A DNA stretch of 64,000 nt from Clostridiales bacterium. Its GTDB lineage: Bacteria; Bacillota; Clostridia; Oscillospirales; Acutalibacteraceae. Made by a program: the position numbers and the translations under genes. The notes beneath the pieces are model-generated. The model had not been told where the DNA came from. It worked only from the letters and a program-made list of their open reading frames with translations, and searched no databases. Positions 35,038-44,202 of this stretch are shown here, piece after piece (position 1 is the stretch's first letter; the number at the start of each line of letters is the position of its first letter). The DNA is taken from the NCBI GenBank assembly GCA_021199275.1, contig JAJQIJ010000024.1, positions 47,819-111,818 on the forward strand. The letters are read 5' to 3'.

Positions 35038-36135
35038 TTAACGCTGCACACGCGCTGAAGCGCCGTTTACCTTTGCTTCAACCTCTTTTAAGCTTGCCAT
35101 TGAAGTGTCGCCCGGCGTTGTCATTGCAAGAGCACCGTGCACAACGCCGTAATTAACTGCCTTTTGCGCGTCTTCAAATGTCATAAGGGCGTAAATCAGG
35201 CCTGACGCAAAGCTGTCTCCGCCGCCAACGCGGTCAAGTATTTCCAAATTTTCAAATTCAAGCGAATTATAAACCTGCCCGTCTGCATAGCAAAGCGCTT
35301 TCCAGCCGTTTACCGTGGCAGTTTTTACCGTGCGCAGGGTTGTGGCAATAACCTTGAAGTTGGGGTATTTTTTGCAGGCTTCGCCCAGCATTTTTATATA
35401 TCCGTCTGTGCTGAGCTGTTTGAGCGAAGCATCGTTTCCCTCTATTTCAAAGCCGAGACATGCTGTGAAATCCTCTTCATTGCCAATCATAACGTCAACA
35501 TATTTTGCAAGTTCCTTATTGACCTGCCTTGCCTTTTCAATGCCGCCTATGTCATTCCAAAGAGACGGGCGGTAATTAAGGTCATATGACACAACCGTGC
35601 CGTATTTTTTAGCCGCCTTTACAGCTTCAATAACAACCTCTGCCGAATTTTCAGACAAAGCGGCGTAAATTCCCCCTGTGTGCAGCCAGCGCACACCGAG
35701 AGTGCCGAAAATATAGTCCCAGTCAATATCGCCGGCTTTTACCTGGCTGATGGCCGTGTTGCCCCTGTCTGACGTGCTGACAGCGCCGCGGATTCCGAAA
35801 CCGCGCTCAACAAAATTGAGCCCGTTTCTTACAGTGCGGCCGATTCCGTCATATTTTACCCATTTAATAAGAGACGTGTCAACGCCGCCCTGAAAAATGA
35901 AATCTTCAATAAGGCGGCCTATTTCATTGTCTGCAAACGCCGTTACAACCGCGGTTTTCATGCCAAAGCAGCGTGAAAGCCCGCGCGCAACGTTGTATTC
36001 GCCGCCGCCTTCCCATGCGCGAAAGCTGCGCGCGGTGCGGATTCTGCCCTCTCCGGGGTCAAGGCGCAGCATTATTTCGCCAAGCGAAATTTCGTCAAAC
36101 TTACATTCCTCTTTAGGCCTTAGGTTAAGATTCAT
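35038..36135 (-). CDS. kdgK: 2-keto-3-deoxygluconate kinase (PfkB family)
   Basis: This sugar kinase phosphorylates 2-keto-3-deoxygluconate to KDPG. The 365 residues have the PfkB N-terminal signature around GGGEYNVARGLSRCFG (about 46) and the C-terminal signature DRVGGGDSFASGLIYAL (about 305), with the catalytic aspartate in GGGDSFASG. The ATG at 36135 (MNLNLRPKEEC) has AAGGAAAG upstream; a start 11 codons earlier would include that site. The position between uxaC and kdgA identifies the substrate. The length is somewhat above the 310-340 typical for KdgK, which fits the longer clostridial forms. Confidence 0.9.
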   Translation of the reverse strand: MNLNLRPKEECKFDEISLGEIMLRLDPGEGRIRTARSFRAWEGGGEYNVARGLSRCFGMKTAVVTAFADNEIGRLIEDFIFQGGVDTSLIKWVKYDGIGRTVRNGLNFVERGFGIRGAVSTSDRGNTAISQVKAGDIDWDYIFGTLGVRWLHTGGIYAALSENSAEVVIEAVKAAKKYGTVVSYDLNYRPSLWNDIGGIEKARQVNKELAKYVDVMIGNEEDFTACLGFEIEGNDASLKQLSTDGYIKMLGEACKKYPNFKVIATTLRTVKTATVNGWKALCYADGQVYNSLEFENLEILDRVGGGDSFASGLIYALMTFEDAQKAVNYGVVHGALAMTTPGDTSMASLKEVEAKVNGASARVQR

Positions 36136-36177
36136 AATGATTTGCTTTCCTTTCATTAATAAGCGCAAACTGCGCGG

Positions 36178-37578
36178 TTATTCAAAGTTAAAATATTTTA
36201 CGGCATTATTATAACATATGCCGCGAACTATTTCGTTTAGCATTTCCCAGTCCTGCGGGTACATTCCGCTTTCAACATATGAGCCTATAAAGCCACACAA
36301 TATGCGCCGGAAATATTCGTGCCTTGCATATGAAGTAAAAGAACGCGAATCTGTTTCCATGCCAACGAATTTACCCAAAACGCCGTAATTGCCAAGCGAA
36401 CGCAGCTGCCGCTCAATGCCGTCTTTAGTGTCAAGAAACCACCATGCCGGGCCGAATTGTATTTTAGATTCGGCCTCGCTGCCCTGAAAGTTGCCCAGCA
36501 TTGACGCCAAAACGTCATTATCACGGCCGTTAAGGTTAAACAAAATGGTTTTTGGCAGCGTGCCTTTTTTACACAGCCCGTCAAGAAAACGGCTTAGCTT
36601 GAAAGCAAAATTGCAGTCACCCACACTGTCAAACCCCGTGTCTGCGCCAAGCTTGTTAAACATGGCGGTGTTATTGTTGCGCATTGCGCCGATATGCACT
36701 TCCATAACCCAGCCGAGCGAATGGTATTTTTCACCCAGCGCAGCCATTATAGCAGTTTTATAAATTTCAGCGTCTTGAGCGCTGATTGCGCCGCCGCTTA
36801 ATGCGCGGGTAAACACCCTGTTAACATCAACATAAGGCGCTTCTTTGAACGGGACGTCAGAAAATGCCTGGTCTGACACGCGGCAGCCCACAGCATTAAA
36901 AAAGTCTGCCCGGGCGTAAAGCGCTGAAACAAGGTTGTCAAACGAATTGATTTGAACCCCGGCGGCCGATGAAAGCGAAGAGATATATTCGACAAAGCCG
37001 GGCAATTCAATGTTGAGCGCCCTGTCAGGCCTGAAAGTCGGCAGCACGGCGCAGCCAAAGTCATTTCCCTTTAACAGCTTGTGGTATTGTAAATCATCTG
37101 CCGGGTCGTCTGTTGTGCAAATATAGCTGACGCGCGAATTTTTAATTAAATTTTGCGGCGTAAACGCACCGCCCGCCATTTGGCTGTTGGCCCTTTCATA
37201 AATATCAGCGGCCGTTTTGGCAGACAGCACATCGCCAATGCCGAAATAGCGCTGCAGCTCAAGGTGTGCCCAGTGATAAATCGGGTTGCCCAGCGCATAT
37301 TGCAAAGCGAAAGCAAACTTTTCAAATTTTTCACGGTTTGGCTTTGAGCCGGTGCAATATTCTTCGTCTATGCCGCAAGAGCGCATTAAGCGCCATTTGT
37401 AATGGTCTGCCCCGAGCCAAAGCTCTGCAATGTCTGTTACAGGCTTATTTTCATATATTTCCTTTGGGCTTAAATGGCAGTGGTAATCGCAAATGGGCAT
37501 GTTTTCACAGCAGTCGTGAAACAGGCGCTTTGCAGTTTTATTTTGCAGCAAAAAATCTTTGTCTAAAAAAGCTTTCAT
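36178..37578 (-). CDS. uxaC: Glucuronate isomerase (uronate isomerase)
   Basis: UxaC converts D-glucuronate to D-fructuronate, or galacturonate to tagaturonate, in the cytoplasm. The 466-residue length is typical. The N-terminus has the metal-binding ICDYHCHLSPKEIYENKP (about 29), and later family motifs include WAHLELQRYFGI (about 103) and VGMETDSRSFTSYARHEYFR (about 405). It heads the operon uxaC-kdgK-kdgA, reading from the promoter at 37708-37736. Mannonate dehydratase and an SDR likely to replace fructuronate reductase are encoded at 40911-42926, so the glucuronate branch is complete in this window. Confidence 0.95.
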   Translation of the reverse strand: MKAFLDKDFLLQNKTAKRLFHDCCENMPICDYHCHLSPKEIYENKPVTDIAELWLGADHYKWRLMRSCGIDEEYCTGSKPNREKFEKFAFALQYALGNPIYHWAHLELQRYFGIGDVLSAKTAADIYERANSQMAGGAFTPQNLIKNSRVSYICTTDDPADDLQYHKLLKGNDFGCAVLPTFRPDRALNIELPGFVEYISSLSSAAGVQINSFDNLVSALYARADFFNAVGCRVSDQAFSDVPFKEAPYVDVNRVFTRALSGGAISAQDAEIYKTAIMAALGEKYHSLGWVMEVHIGAMRNNNTAMFNKLGADTGFDSVGDCNFAFKLSRFLDGLCKKGTLPKTILFNLNGRDNDVLASMLGNFQGSEAESKIQFGPAWWFLDTKDGIERQLRSLGNYGVLGKFVGMETDSRSFTSYARHEYFRRILCGFIGSYVESGMYPQDWEMLNEIVRGICYNNAVKYFNFE

Positions 37579-37707
37579 TTTTTTAACCTGAATTTATATT
37601 AGTAATTGCCATGCGGTGTGTTCGGCAAATATTTATTCGCCGCCGCCCGGCAGGCGCCGGGCAATGCGCGCCCTTACAAAACGGGGGCATGCCTTTCCTT
37701 AGTTATT

Positions 37708-37736
37708 ATTATATACATTCAGCGTATTCTTTTCAA
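37708..37736 (-). promoter_or_regulatory. Sigma-A promoter of the uxaC operon
   Basis: On the minus strand TTGAAA (37731-37736), a 17-base spacer and a perfect TATAAT (37708-37713) are present. Confidence 0.75.
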
Positions 37737-37754
37737 GCAGGTAAGCAATAATTA

Positions 37755-37783
37755 TTGAACATTTTTCAAATAATTGATATAAT
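37755..37783 (+). promoter_or_regulatory. Sigma-A promoter of the LOG-family gene
   Basis: TTGAAC (37755-37760), a 17-base spacer and a perfect TATAAT (37778-37783) are present. Confidence 0.75.
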
Positions 37784-37891
37784 ACATAATAGCATTAATA
37801 TTTGAAAATATGCCCCGGCTAAGCGGGCAAAGCATTAACAAATGTTGGTGTTCGGGCGAAGCCCTTAATTAAAATTAATTAGGAGATTGAA

Positions 37892-38470
37892 ATGAAAATA
37901 TGCGTATTCGGCGCTTCAAGCGATTTAATTGAAAAGCAATATCTTGAAAGCGCATATGATTTAGGGCGCGAAATGGCGAAACGCCGGTTGGGGCTTGTGT
38001 TCGGCGGCGGAAACTGCGGTGTTATGGGCGCGTCGGCAAAGGGTGTTAAAAGCGGCGGCGGCTATGTTTTGGGCGTTGCGCCGACTTTTATGAAAGAGTA
38101 CAACCTGCTTTATGACAATTGCACCGAATTTAAGTTTACCCAAACAATGGCTGAACGAAAAACTTTTATGGAAGACAATGCAGACGCATTTATTGTTGCC
38201 CCCGGCGGAATAGGCACCTTTGAAGAACTGTTTGAAGTTTACACGCTAAAGCAGCTGGGGCGCCACAGCAAGGCCATTGCAATATATAATGTCTGCGGCT
38301 ATTATGACCACCTGCAAGAGCTGCTGGCAAACAGTGTTAAAGAAAATTTTCTTTTGCCGCAGTCGCTTGAACTTATAAGGTTTTTTGATGAAATAAACCC
38401 CATGCTTGATTATATTGAGAGCTATGACGGCAAAACGGCAGACACCATGAGTGTGCGCTACGGCCGCTGA
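37892..38470 (+). CDS. LOG-family protein (TIGR00730 Rossmann fold nucleotidase)
   Basis: This 192-residue cytoplasmic protein belongs to the LOG family. Characterised members hydrolyse nucleoside 5'-monophosphates, releasing the base (cytokinin riboside phosphoribohydrolases in plants and some bacteria). The family motif PGGIGTFEELFE is at about residue 107, and GGGNCGVMGASAKG is near 36. AGGAG lies nine bases before the ATG. It is a single-gene unit with a clear promoter and terminator, and nothing in the context narrows its physiological substrate. Confidence 0.88.
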   Translation: MKICVFGASSDLIEKQYLESAYDLGREMAKRRLGLVFGGGNCGVMGASAKGVKSGGGYVLGVAPTFMKEYNLLYDNCTEFKFTQTMAERKTFMEDNADAFIVAPGGIGTFEELFEVYTLKQLGRHSKAIAIYNVCGYYDHLQELLANSVKENFLLPQSLELIRFFDEINPMLDYIESYDGKTADTMSVRYGR

Positions 38471-38510
38471 AATGCAGCGCGCCGGGCTGCAAAATAAATA
38501 TTTTAAAATT

Positions 38511-38548
38511 AAAAATGTTCAGCCGTTTTTCGGCTGAACATTTTATTT
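38511..38548. terminator. Bidirectional terminator between the LOG-family gene and the DUF2207 gene
   Basis: AAAATGTTCAGCCG pairs with CGGCTGAACATTTT around TTTTT, with A and T tracts at the ends. Confidence 0.88.
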
Positions 38549-38600
38549 CAATAAGATTGTAAGGGGCGTTAAGCGTGGGCAGCGCCCGAAAAAAGCAGCG

Positions 38601-40322
38601 TTACCATGAGCCGCCGCCACCGCCGCCGGCCCCGCCGCCCGCAAAGCCGCCGCCTGAAAAGCCGCCGCCACCGCCGGCGCCCGGGCTCTGTGACTGCACG
38701 GGCGGCGCCATAGCGGAAGTCGCGCTGCGCATGGTGTGTGACATAAAGCTGCAAAAAACATAATAATCAAACACGCTGCCGCCGTACCACCCCGGTGGCT
38801 CCATGGCAATGCCTTCAAACTTTTTAGTCCATTCCCGGGAAACGCCCAGCACATAAGCGAAAGGCAAAATGTCATAAAAATATTTCGGGTTGTCTTCAAC
38901 AAGCGCTTCCAGCCGCGCTTTTTCAGCGTTTTTCAAAAACAGCTTAAACCCGTTTATTCTTTGCAGCATTGCGTGCCCTTCGTCAGTCCTTTTGCGCAGG
39001 AAAAACGAAAGCACAAACGCAGCCATGCTGACTGCAAGGCCGGCCGCGGCAAATATGTATTTTTCGCTGCCGCCGATGATATTGTAAGATATATAAACCA
39101 CGGCGCAGGCGCCCAAAATGCTGAAAAGCCAGCCGGCAACACGCATGGCAAGCGACTTTTTGCTGAACACGCGCAGCCGGTTTTCGCGAGTGTTTGTGCG
39201 GTTTACAATTTGGTTTATATACATGTAAAAGCTGTCTTCTAAATCTGACTTGGTGACATGATTTGTATTTTTTGATTTAAACAGCCCGTTGAAAAAGATT
39301 TTTTTGTTTTCATCGTCTGAATCATAGTCGCGCACACGTTCAATAACGAAATCGTTTTTTATGAACTTAGAGCGGCTTTTATTTTCAATTATATTTACAC
39401 AGCCCTCGTTTGCAAGTTCAATAAGCAGCGGCACAACGTCTGTGTTTTCAACATAGCCCTTATACCAATATGCAACGTCTGTTGAGCTCATGCCGGCGGG
39501 CGGGTAAAATTCGACTATGTCAAGCACCTTTTTGTCTTTCCCGTGGCGCAGCCACATAATTATTACCGCAATTAAAACAACGGCGGGAATTGCAACCATG
39601 GCGGCAAGGGCGGCATAATATTGCGCAAGGTTGAAATAAAAATAACCGTCAGGCAGCTGCAACCTTACCGTAAAGCCCTCGCCCGGCGAAAGAGTTTGGG
39701 TAAGAGCGCCCGTAACAGTCAGCGAATCGACGCTGTAATCAACATAGTCGCTGCCCACGCTGCCGTAATAGCCCGTTGAAAAGCCCAGCAGGGCGGAATC
39801 AAATTCTTTGGGCATGGTTATGGTAAAGGTTACGTTTTCAATGTAAGCGTCCCATTCGCTGCCGATTATATTATAATAAAGCTCGTCAAAATCAGCGTTG
39901 ACATCGCGCCCCATGACATATGAATATGATATTATGTAATTTTGTTCGCCCAAAACGGTTTCGTTTTCGCTGCCTATTTGAATTACATAAGAGCCGTCTT
40001 CGCTGTATGTTTCATATTCTTCGCTGACGCTTAGATTTTTAACCTTGGCTTTTACTGTGGCGGTGCTGCCGTCTTCACGTTCAATATAATTGGTAAGCGG
40101 CAGAGTTCTGTAAATTCCGTGACTTTCTTTGTTAAAATAAACATTTATGCTTTCGGTTATATCAAGCGTGTTGTCTTCACCAACCGTAATGCTGACGTCA
40201 TAGCTTTGAATATAATTGTCTTCAAAGCTGTAATCACCCTGCTGCGCGGCAAAAGCCGAAAAAGAAAACAGCAGCATAGCAATGAAAGCGGCCGCCGCGG
40301 CGGCAAATTTCAGGAATTTCAT
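38601..40322 (-). CDS. DUF2207 membrane protein with glycine-rich C-terminus
   Basis: This 573-residue membrane protein has an N-terminal signal peptide or anchor (MKFLKFAAAAAAFIAMLLFS), an extracellular DUF2207-type domain (about 25-215, with ISYSYVMGRD and similar), a membrane helix near 225-250, a cytoplasmic part and two further helices near 400-445. It ends in an extreme glycine run (GGGGGFSGGGFAGGGAGGGG then GGSW). The domain family has no known biochemical function. Its ATG overlaps the stop of lemA by one base (TAATG), so the two are co-translated. Pairing of LemA with a DUF2207 or TPM protein is a common bacterial arrangement, perhaps in envelope function. Confidence 0.82.
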   Translation of the reverse strand: MKFLKFAAAAAAFIAMLLFSFSAFAAQQGDYSFEDNYIQSYDVSITVGEDNTLDITESINVYFNKESHGIYRTLPLTNYIEREDGSTATVKAKVKNLSVSEEYETYSEDGSYVIQIGSENETVLGEQNYIISYSYVMGRDVNADFDELYYNIIGSEWDAYIENVTFTITMPKEFDSALLGFSTGYYGSVGSDYVDYSVDSLTVTGALTQTLSPGEGFTVRLQLPDGYFYFNLAQYYAALAAMVAIPAVVLIAVIIMWLRHGKDKKVLDIVEFYPPAGMSSTDVAYWYKGYVENTDVVPLLIELANEGCVNIIENKSRSKFIKNDFVIERVRDYDSDDENKKIFFNGLFKSKNTNHVTKSDLEDSFYMYINQIVNRTNTRENRLRVFSKKSLAMRVAGWLFSILGACAVVYISYNIIGGSEKYIFAAAGLAVSMAAFVLSFFLRKRTDEGHAMLQRINGFKLFLKNAEKARLEALVEDNPKYFYDILPFAYVLGVSREWTKKFEGIAMEPPGWYGGSVFDYYVFCSFMSHTMRSATSAMAPPVQSQSPGAGGGGGFSGGGFAGGGAGGGGGGSW

Positions 40323-40876
40323 TAAAATTCCACCTTTACGGCTTCTTTTTCAGCTTCATTTTCAACTGCAAACATTTGCTTTTTGGTGAACTTAAATATT
40401 GAAGCAACAATGTTTGACGGAAAGATTTCAATTTTAGTGTTATATGCCTTTACAAGGGCGTTATAATATTTTCTTGCGTTTGCAATGTCGTTTTCCACCT
40501 GTGAAAGCTGCCGGTTTAAATCAAGAAAATTTTGGTTTGCCTTAAGCTCAGGGTATCTTTCCGAAAGGGCAAAAATATTTGCCACCGCACCCGAAAGTTC
40601 TTTGTCTGCGGCTATTTTTTCATCTGCGCTCAAATCGGTATAGCGGCTGTTTCTGGCGGCTATTACCTTTTCAAGCGTTTCGGCTTCATGCTTGGCATAG
40701 CCCTTTACGCCGGCTACTATGTTTGGAATCAAGTCCCAGCGCTTTTTAAGGTAAACGTCCATAGTTGCAAACGCCTCTTCCACCGAATTTCTGCTTTTTA
40801 CAAGTGAATTATAAGCGCCGCCCACATATGCAGCCACGGCAACAATTATAACTATTAAAATAATTAAAACTGTCAT
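40322..40876 (-). CDS. lemA: LemA family protein
   Basis: This 184-residue protein has one N-terminal membrane helix (MTVLIILIVIIVAVAAYVGG) followed by the LemA helical domain with YNSLVKSRNSVEEAFATMDVYLKKRWDLIPN (shown in part; residues 22-55) and YPELKANQNFLDL (about 109). LemA proteins are widespread and of unclear function. GGGGGAAAAC precedes the ATG. It is upstream of and coupled to the DUF2207 gene, and follows the SDR gene by 34 bases, so it may also be read from the uxuA promoter. Confidence 0.92.
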   Translation of the reverse strand: MTVLIILIVIIVAVAAYVGGAYNSLVKSRNSVEEAFATMDVYLKKRWDLIPNIVAGVKGYAKHEAETLEKVIAARNSRYTDLSADEKIAADKELSGAVANIFALSERYPELKANQNFLDLNRQLSQVENDIANARKYYNALVKAYNTKIEIFPSNIVASIFKFTKKQMFAVENEAEKEAVKVEF

Positions 40877-40910
40877 AAGTTTTCCCCCATTTTATTTTAA
40901 AAGCCGCGCG

Positions 40911-41768
40911 TCAAACGCCCGAATATGCGTTAAAGCCGCCGTCAACTGGCAAATTTACGCCGGTTATAAAACCGCTGTATGCTTCATCGCACAAAAAGAG
41001 CAGCGCGCCGTCAAGTTCCTGCGCTTCGCCGAAACGCGCCATGGGTGTGGCGGCTAAAATTTTATTTGTTCTTTCAGTGGGCGTGCCGTCTGCATTCCAC
41101 AAAAGCGCGGCGTTTTGTTTGGTTGAAAAAAAGCCGGGAGCTATGGCGTTTACCCTTATGCCCATGGGGGCAAAATGCACCGCCATCCATTCCGTGAAAT
41201 TTTTCACCGCGGCCTTTGCCGCAGAATATGCCGGAATTCGGGTGAGCGGGCGGTATGCGTTCATTGAAGTTATCATTATTATGCACGCGTGTTCTTTTTC
41301 AACCATGTCGCGCGCAAACACCTGTGTGGGAATAAGCGTGCCCAAAAAATTCAGGTTGAAAACAAAATTGATTCCGTCTGCGTCTAAATCAAAAAATGTT
41401 TTTATGCTTTCGTCTTTCGCCAGCAGGTCTGCTTTTTCAAGCGTGTCCTTTGTGGTGGTGCCCTTGGGGTTGTTGCCGCCGGCGCCGTTTAAAAGAATGT
41501 CGCATTTTCCGAATTTGTCAAACACCTTATCTCTTGCCTGATGCATTGAACTTATGTCAAGCACATTGCAGCCCACTGCCACGGCTTCGCCGCCGTCTTT
41601 TATGATTTCGTCTGCACATTTCTGCGCCGCGGCTTCGTTTAAGTCAAGCACGGCAACCTTGCAGCCCTGCTTTGCAAGGGTTTTTGCAAAAGCGCCGCAC
41701 AGCACGCCGCCGCCGCCTGTTACAACAGCCACCCTGCCCTTTAGATTTTCATGAACAAATTTTTCCAT
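40911..41768 (-). CDS. SDR oxidoreductase, probable D-fructuronate/mannonate oxidoreductase
   Basis: This 285-residue short-chain dehydrogenase has the cofactor motif VAVVTGGGGVLCGAFA (about 14), LLNGAGGNNP (about 92), the catalytic serine in IMITSMNAYRP and the YSAAK dyad (about 180). The C-terminus ends VNLPVDGGFNAYSGV. The gene lies 84 bases downstream of uxuA on the same strand. In several Firmicutes an SDR of this type performs the NADH-dependent reduction of fructuronate to mannonate in place of classical UxuB. That role is inferred from context; sequence alone only gives the SDR family. Confidence 0.8.
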   Translation of the reverse strand: MEKFVHENLKGRVAVVTGGGGVLCGAFAKTLAKQGCKVAVLDLNEAAAQKCADEIIKDGGEAVAVGCNVLDISSMHQARDKVFDKFGKCDILLNGAGGNNPKGTTTKDTLEKADLLAKDESIKTFFDLDADGINFVFNLNFLGTLIPTQVFARDMVEKEHACIIMITSMNAYRPLTRIPAYSAAKAAVKNFTEWMAVHFAPMGIRVNAIAPGFFSTKQNAALLWNADGTPTERTNKILAATPMARFGEAQELDGALLFLCDEAYSGFITGVNLPVDGGFNAYSGV

Positions 41769-41852
41769 ATTAATTTACACAGCCTTTCCGCCGCACGGCG
41801 CGGCAAAATTCTTTAATGACATTTGAAAACATGCCCCGCCTCTTAAGGCGGC

Positions 41853-42926
41853 TTATTTTTGCTTGCTTTTTATTACAGCTTCAAAAAGCCCGTTTAAATA
41901 ACTGACTCCGAGCGCCCTGTCATAAAGCCCGTAGCCCGGGCGCGCAACTTCGCCCCAAATCATTCTGCCGTGGTCCGGGCGGACATAGCCGTCAAATCCC
42001 GCGTCAACAAGAGCCTTTACTATTTCATACATGTCAAGCGAGCCGGCTGCACTTTCGTGCGCGGTTTCATTAAACCACCTGCCGTTTACCGACACATTTC
42101 TTAAATGCGCAAAATAAATGCGCGGCGCTATGTCTGCGTCTTCAATAATGTCTACAATATCGTTGTCAGGGCTTGCCCCAAGCGAACCTGTGCACAGCGT
42201 AACCCCGTTGCAGGGTGATTTTACACTTGTAACCAGGCGCTTTAAAGCCGCCTTGCCGGTTATAATGCGCGGCAGGCCGAATATGCCCCACGGTGGGTCG
42301 TCCGGGTGAATGGCCATGTTAACCCCGCAGCTTTCGCACACCGGCATAATGGCATTTAAAAAATAAAAAAGATTTTGCCACAAATCATCTGCCGTTACGC
42401 CTTTATATTTTTCAAACAGCTCTTTAATTTCGCCAAGCCTTTCACTTTCCCAGCCGGGCATTGCATAGCCGTTGGAATTACTGTCTATTTCGCGAAACAT
42501 GTCTTCCGGCGATTTGCCTTCAACCTGCACCCCATTGTAGCTAAGGCATGTGGACCCGTCCGGCAGGGGCATGTAAAGGTCTGTCCTTGTCCAGTCAAAC
42601 ACGGGCATAAAATTATAGCATATACATTTTACGCCCACCTTAGCAAGGTTTTTTATGGAAGTTATATAGTTTTCAATATATTTGTCACGCGACGGAAGCC
42701 CTATTTTAATGTCTTCGTGCACATTCACGCTTTCAATGCATTCCATTGTAAAGCCGTGCGCCGTGATTTCGTCATGCATGGCACGCACGCGCTCGTAGCT
42801 CCAGGCTTCGCCCGCAGGCAGGTCGTGCAGCGCCGGCACAATGCCGTCTACGCCGGGAATCTGCTTTATGTCGCCCAGCGTTACGCTGTCAAGCTCTTTT
42901 GAAAACCAGCGAAAAGTCATTTGCAT
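41853..42926 (-). CDS. uxuA: Mannonate dehydratase
   Basis: UxuA dehydrates D-mannonate to 2-keto-3-deoxygluconate. The 357 residues start MQMTFRWFSKELDSVTLGDI, the family N-terminus, with IPGVDGIVPALHDLPAGEAW next. Metal-binding and catalytic stretches are visible in NMAIHPDDPPWGIFGLPRI (about 204) and FDGYVRPDHGRMIWGE (about 310). GAGGTGA precedes the ATG. Its product is the substrate of KdgK encoded at 35038-36135. It has its own promoter (42948-42976) with a very short leader. Confidence 0.95.
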   Translation of the reverse strand: MQMTFRWFSKELDSVTLGDIKQIPGVDGIVPALHDLPAGEAWSYERVRAMHDEITAHGFTMECIESVNVHEDIKIGLPSRDKYIENYITSIKNLAKVGVKCICYNFMPVFDWTRTDLYMPLPDGSTCLSYNGVQVEGKSPEDMFREIDSNSNGYAMPGWESERLGEIKELFEKYKGVTADDLWQNLFYFLNAIMPVCESCGVNMAIHPDDPPWGIFGLPRIITGKAALKRLVTSVKSPCNGVTLCTGSLGASPDNDIVDIIEDADIAPRIYFAHLRNVSVNGRWFNETAHESAAGSLDMYEIVKALVDAGFDGYVRPDHGRMIWGEVARPGYGLYDRALGVSYLNGLFEAVIKSKQK

Positions 42927-42947
42927 TTATCTTCACCTCGTAAGGCT

Positions 42948-42976
42948 ATTTTAGCACATATCAAGCTGCGTTTCAA
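42948..42976 (-). promoter_or_regulatory. Sigma-A promoter of uxuA
   Basis: On the minus strand TTGAAA (42971-42976), a 17-base spacer and TAAAAT (42948-42953) lie just before the uxuA ribosome binding site. Confidence 0.65.
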
Positions 42977-43014
42977 GATTAATTGTGCCCTTGGGGCAAA
43001 TATGCGCGTGCGTT

Positions 43015-44202
43015 TCAGCTTTCACTTTCGGTGACTATATTTACCTGTGTTTCAGACGCGATGTCTGTTTCAATGGTATATTCGGCTGTTATGTTGCAGC
43101 CGTCTTCGTTTAAGTTGTATTCGGCGTCTTTGGCTATTATTTTGCAATCTGCAAATTTGCTTTGCTCATATTTTTCCAGTTCGCTTTCGGCAAGCGCCCT
43201 CAGCTCTGAGTCGCTGAGCAAAACCTGATTTGTTTCATAATAGCTGTAGCTTTCGCTGATTATACCAACCGGCAACAGGTATGAATTTATTAAAAGCATT
43301 TTGTTTTCGATTTCAATGTCATAGCTGCCCTTGTCAAAGCCGAAGCCAAGCGGCACAACAGTCGAAAACAGATAAAGGCTCTTTTTTTCTTTTGTATACA
43401 AAACATTTTTTCGGCTTTGTTCGCGGCTGACATAAAGGCTGACTTTTCGCCCAACCTGCGCAATTACGCTGCCGTGGGCATGGACGAAATAATTTTTGCC
43501 GTCTGTTTCGCTTTCGTAAATGCCGGAAATAAGCAAATCGCCCGCCGTGACTGCGTCGCCTGCTTTTACTTCTGCGTGCCCGCCGAGCGCGGTTACTTTG
43601 ACAATTACGCCGTCTTCCAAGGCTTTAACGTTTGTAACCTGAGAGCTGTCTTCAACAGCCGGCTTTTCAACGGTTTCGTTTATTTCCACCGCGGCGCTTG
43701 AGCCGATTTTATTTATGGAAATCCAGCTCACATCGCTAAATTCAGCCATAACTGCAAATTCAAGCGATTCTTTGTCAATGTCTGCCCAGCGCGCGCCGAC
43801 TTTCAGGCCGTTTTGTTCAAGGTAATCAATTATGGTGGCGCTGCTGAGCCGGTCGTTGCCGGTAACCGTTATATTCCAGATAAACGTGCCCATAAATGAA
43901 ATGAAAAAAATATAAAAAATCAGCCCTGCCGCAAAGCCGTAACGCCCCTTTAACGGGGAAAGCAAAAAAATTATGCCGCACCTTTTTGTAATTTTTACCG
44001 CCCCGCCGTTTTTATGCGCAAATTTATGCAGGCGCTTATATGTCCTGACGTCTGCCTGAGCCGTAACTGAGCCGTTTTTTGCTTTTATGTTTTTTATATT
44101 AAGCCCTGCGGCATAGCAATCGTTTAAAAAGCCCTCTGAAAATCCGCCGCTGAATTCAAATTTAACATAGCCTGCCAAATATCTTATTAAATTAACCAGC
44201 AT
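43015..44202 (-). CDS. yqfD: Sporulation protein YqfD
   Basis: YqfD is a mother-cell sporulation membrane protein of unknown biochemical role. The 395-residue length and the order YqfC-YqfD match Bacillus and Clostridia. The protein starts MLVNLIRYLAGYVKFEFSGG, has one strong membrane helix at about residues 90-113 (FAAGLIFYIFFISFMGTFIW) and a long extracytoplasmic part. The start overlaps the end of yqfC by 11 bases. In many Clostridia phoH follows; here uxuA follows instead, so the usual late-sporulation cluster is broken. Confidence 0.92.
   Translation of the reverse strand: MLVNLIRYLAGYVKFEFSGGFSEGFLNDCYAAGLNIKNIKAKNGSVTAQADVRTYKRLHKFAHKNGGAVKITKRCGIIFLLSPLKGRYGFAAGLIFYIFFISFMGTFIWNITVTGNDRLSSATIIDYLEQNGLKVGARWADIDKESLEFAVMAEFSDVSWISINKIGSSAAVEINETVEKPAVEDSSQVTNVKALEDGVIVKVTALGGHAEVKAGDAVTAGDLLISGIYESETDGKNYFVHAHGSVIAQVGRKVSLYVSREQSRKNVLYTKEKKSLYLFSTVVPLGFGFDKGSYDIEIENKMLLINSYLLPVGIISESYSYYETNQVLLSDSELRALAESELEKYEQSKFADCKIIAKDAEYNLNEDGCNITAEYTIETDIASETQVNIVTESES

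Larger units (their letters stand above)
37579..37891. other. Divergent promoter region between uxaC and the LOG-family gene
   Basis: About 310 bases. Back-to-back promoters are 19 bases apart (37708-37736 minus, 37755-37783 plus). A GC-rich palindrome, CCCGGCaGGCGCCGGG-like, lies at 37636-37652 in the uxaC leader. A degenerate copy of the dispersed element may lie at 37853-37872. Confidence 0.5.

Noticed and set aside
38543..38902. Minus-strand and plus-strand frames opposite or across the glycine-rich end of the DUF2207 gene
   Set aside because: They are low-complexity alanine/proline products of the GGC-rich repeat codons and have no supporting start signals.
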